Shown here: piece by piece, positions 13,656 to 13,668 of the stretch
Layout: each line of letters starts with the position of its first letter
Numbering within the stretch: the first letter of the stretch is position 1
Notes under the pieces: model-generated
Told to the model about the DNA's origin: nothing
What the model saw: the letters and a program-made list of their open reading frames with translations, nothing else
The model's database searches: none
Translations under genes and position numbers: made by a program
From: Chitinophagaceae bacterium
Lineage (GTDB): Bacteria > Bacteroidota > Bacteroidia > Chitinophagales > UBA10324
Assembly (NCBI GenBank): GCA_023251195.1
Contig: JAHEZG010000060.1
Coordinates: 1 to 13,668 of the forward strand
Length of the DNA: 13,668 bases
Direction: 5' to 3'

Positions 13656-13668
13656 ATCAAGTGGCGCG

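Overview
The window looks like ordinary chromosome from a member of the Bacteroidota, probably a Chitinophagia- or Sphingobacteriia-like lineage. Three C-terminal sorting domains of the type IX secretion system (T9SS, 'type A') occur: two on complete genes (1671-3113 and 5195-6859, both minus) and one as a stub (8726-8896, minus). T9SS is restricted to this phylum. Clear Shine-Dalgarno sequences are missing in front of the genes, overall base composition is AT-rich, and one convincing gene starts with TTG. No rRNA, tRNA, CRISPR array, transposase or phage gene was seen.

Left part (1-5198). The window opens inside a superfamily 1 helicase fused to a RecB-like PD-(D/E)XK nuclease with a four-cysteine iron-sulfur signature, a recombination or repair enzyme of the AddB/AdnB type. 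Convergent to it lies a secreted beta-propeller-like protein with SBBP-type repeats and a T9SS tail. Then come, on the plus strand, a secreted glucosaminidase with three LysM domains (cell-wall remodelling) and hypoxanthine phosphoribosyltransferase (purine salvage).

Middle part (5195-8512). Two minus-strand alpha/beta hydrolases follow. One is large, secreted and T9SS-tailed, and its stop codon overlaps that of hpt. The other is cytoplasmic. Divergent from the second is a lipoprotein archaemetzincin with the complete family zinc motif.

Repeat-rich junction (8513-8986). This 474-base stretch has no intact gene. It holds several inverted repeats, including a perfect 18-bp palindrome nested in a 23-bp imperfect stem and a perfect 15-bp hairpin. 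It also holds a 55-codon minus-strand remnant of a T9SS sorting domain, which ends exactly where an 'accgcagaggcgcaaag'-type intergenic repeat begins.

Right part (8987-13668). An unrecognised 178-residue protein with an internal 25-residue duplication is convergent with a DUF2971-family protein. The latter lies 25 bases downstream of a complete UvrD/PcrA helicase, whose DNA is clearly more GC-rich than its neighbours. After a second repeat element of the cacggaggcacggag type come a small three-helix membrane protein and a small unknown acidic protein, convergent across a well-formed terminator.

I do not see a convincing new multi-gene system. The most unusual content is the duplicated-motif protein at 8987-9523, the repeat junction before it, and the repeats that supply spurious upstream start codons to two genes.
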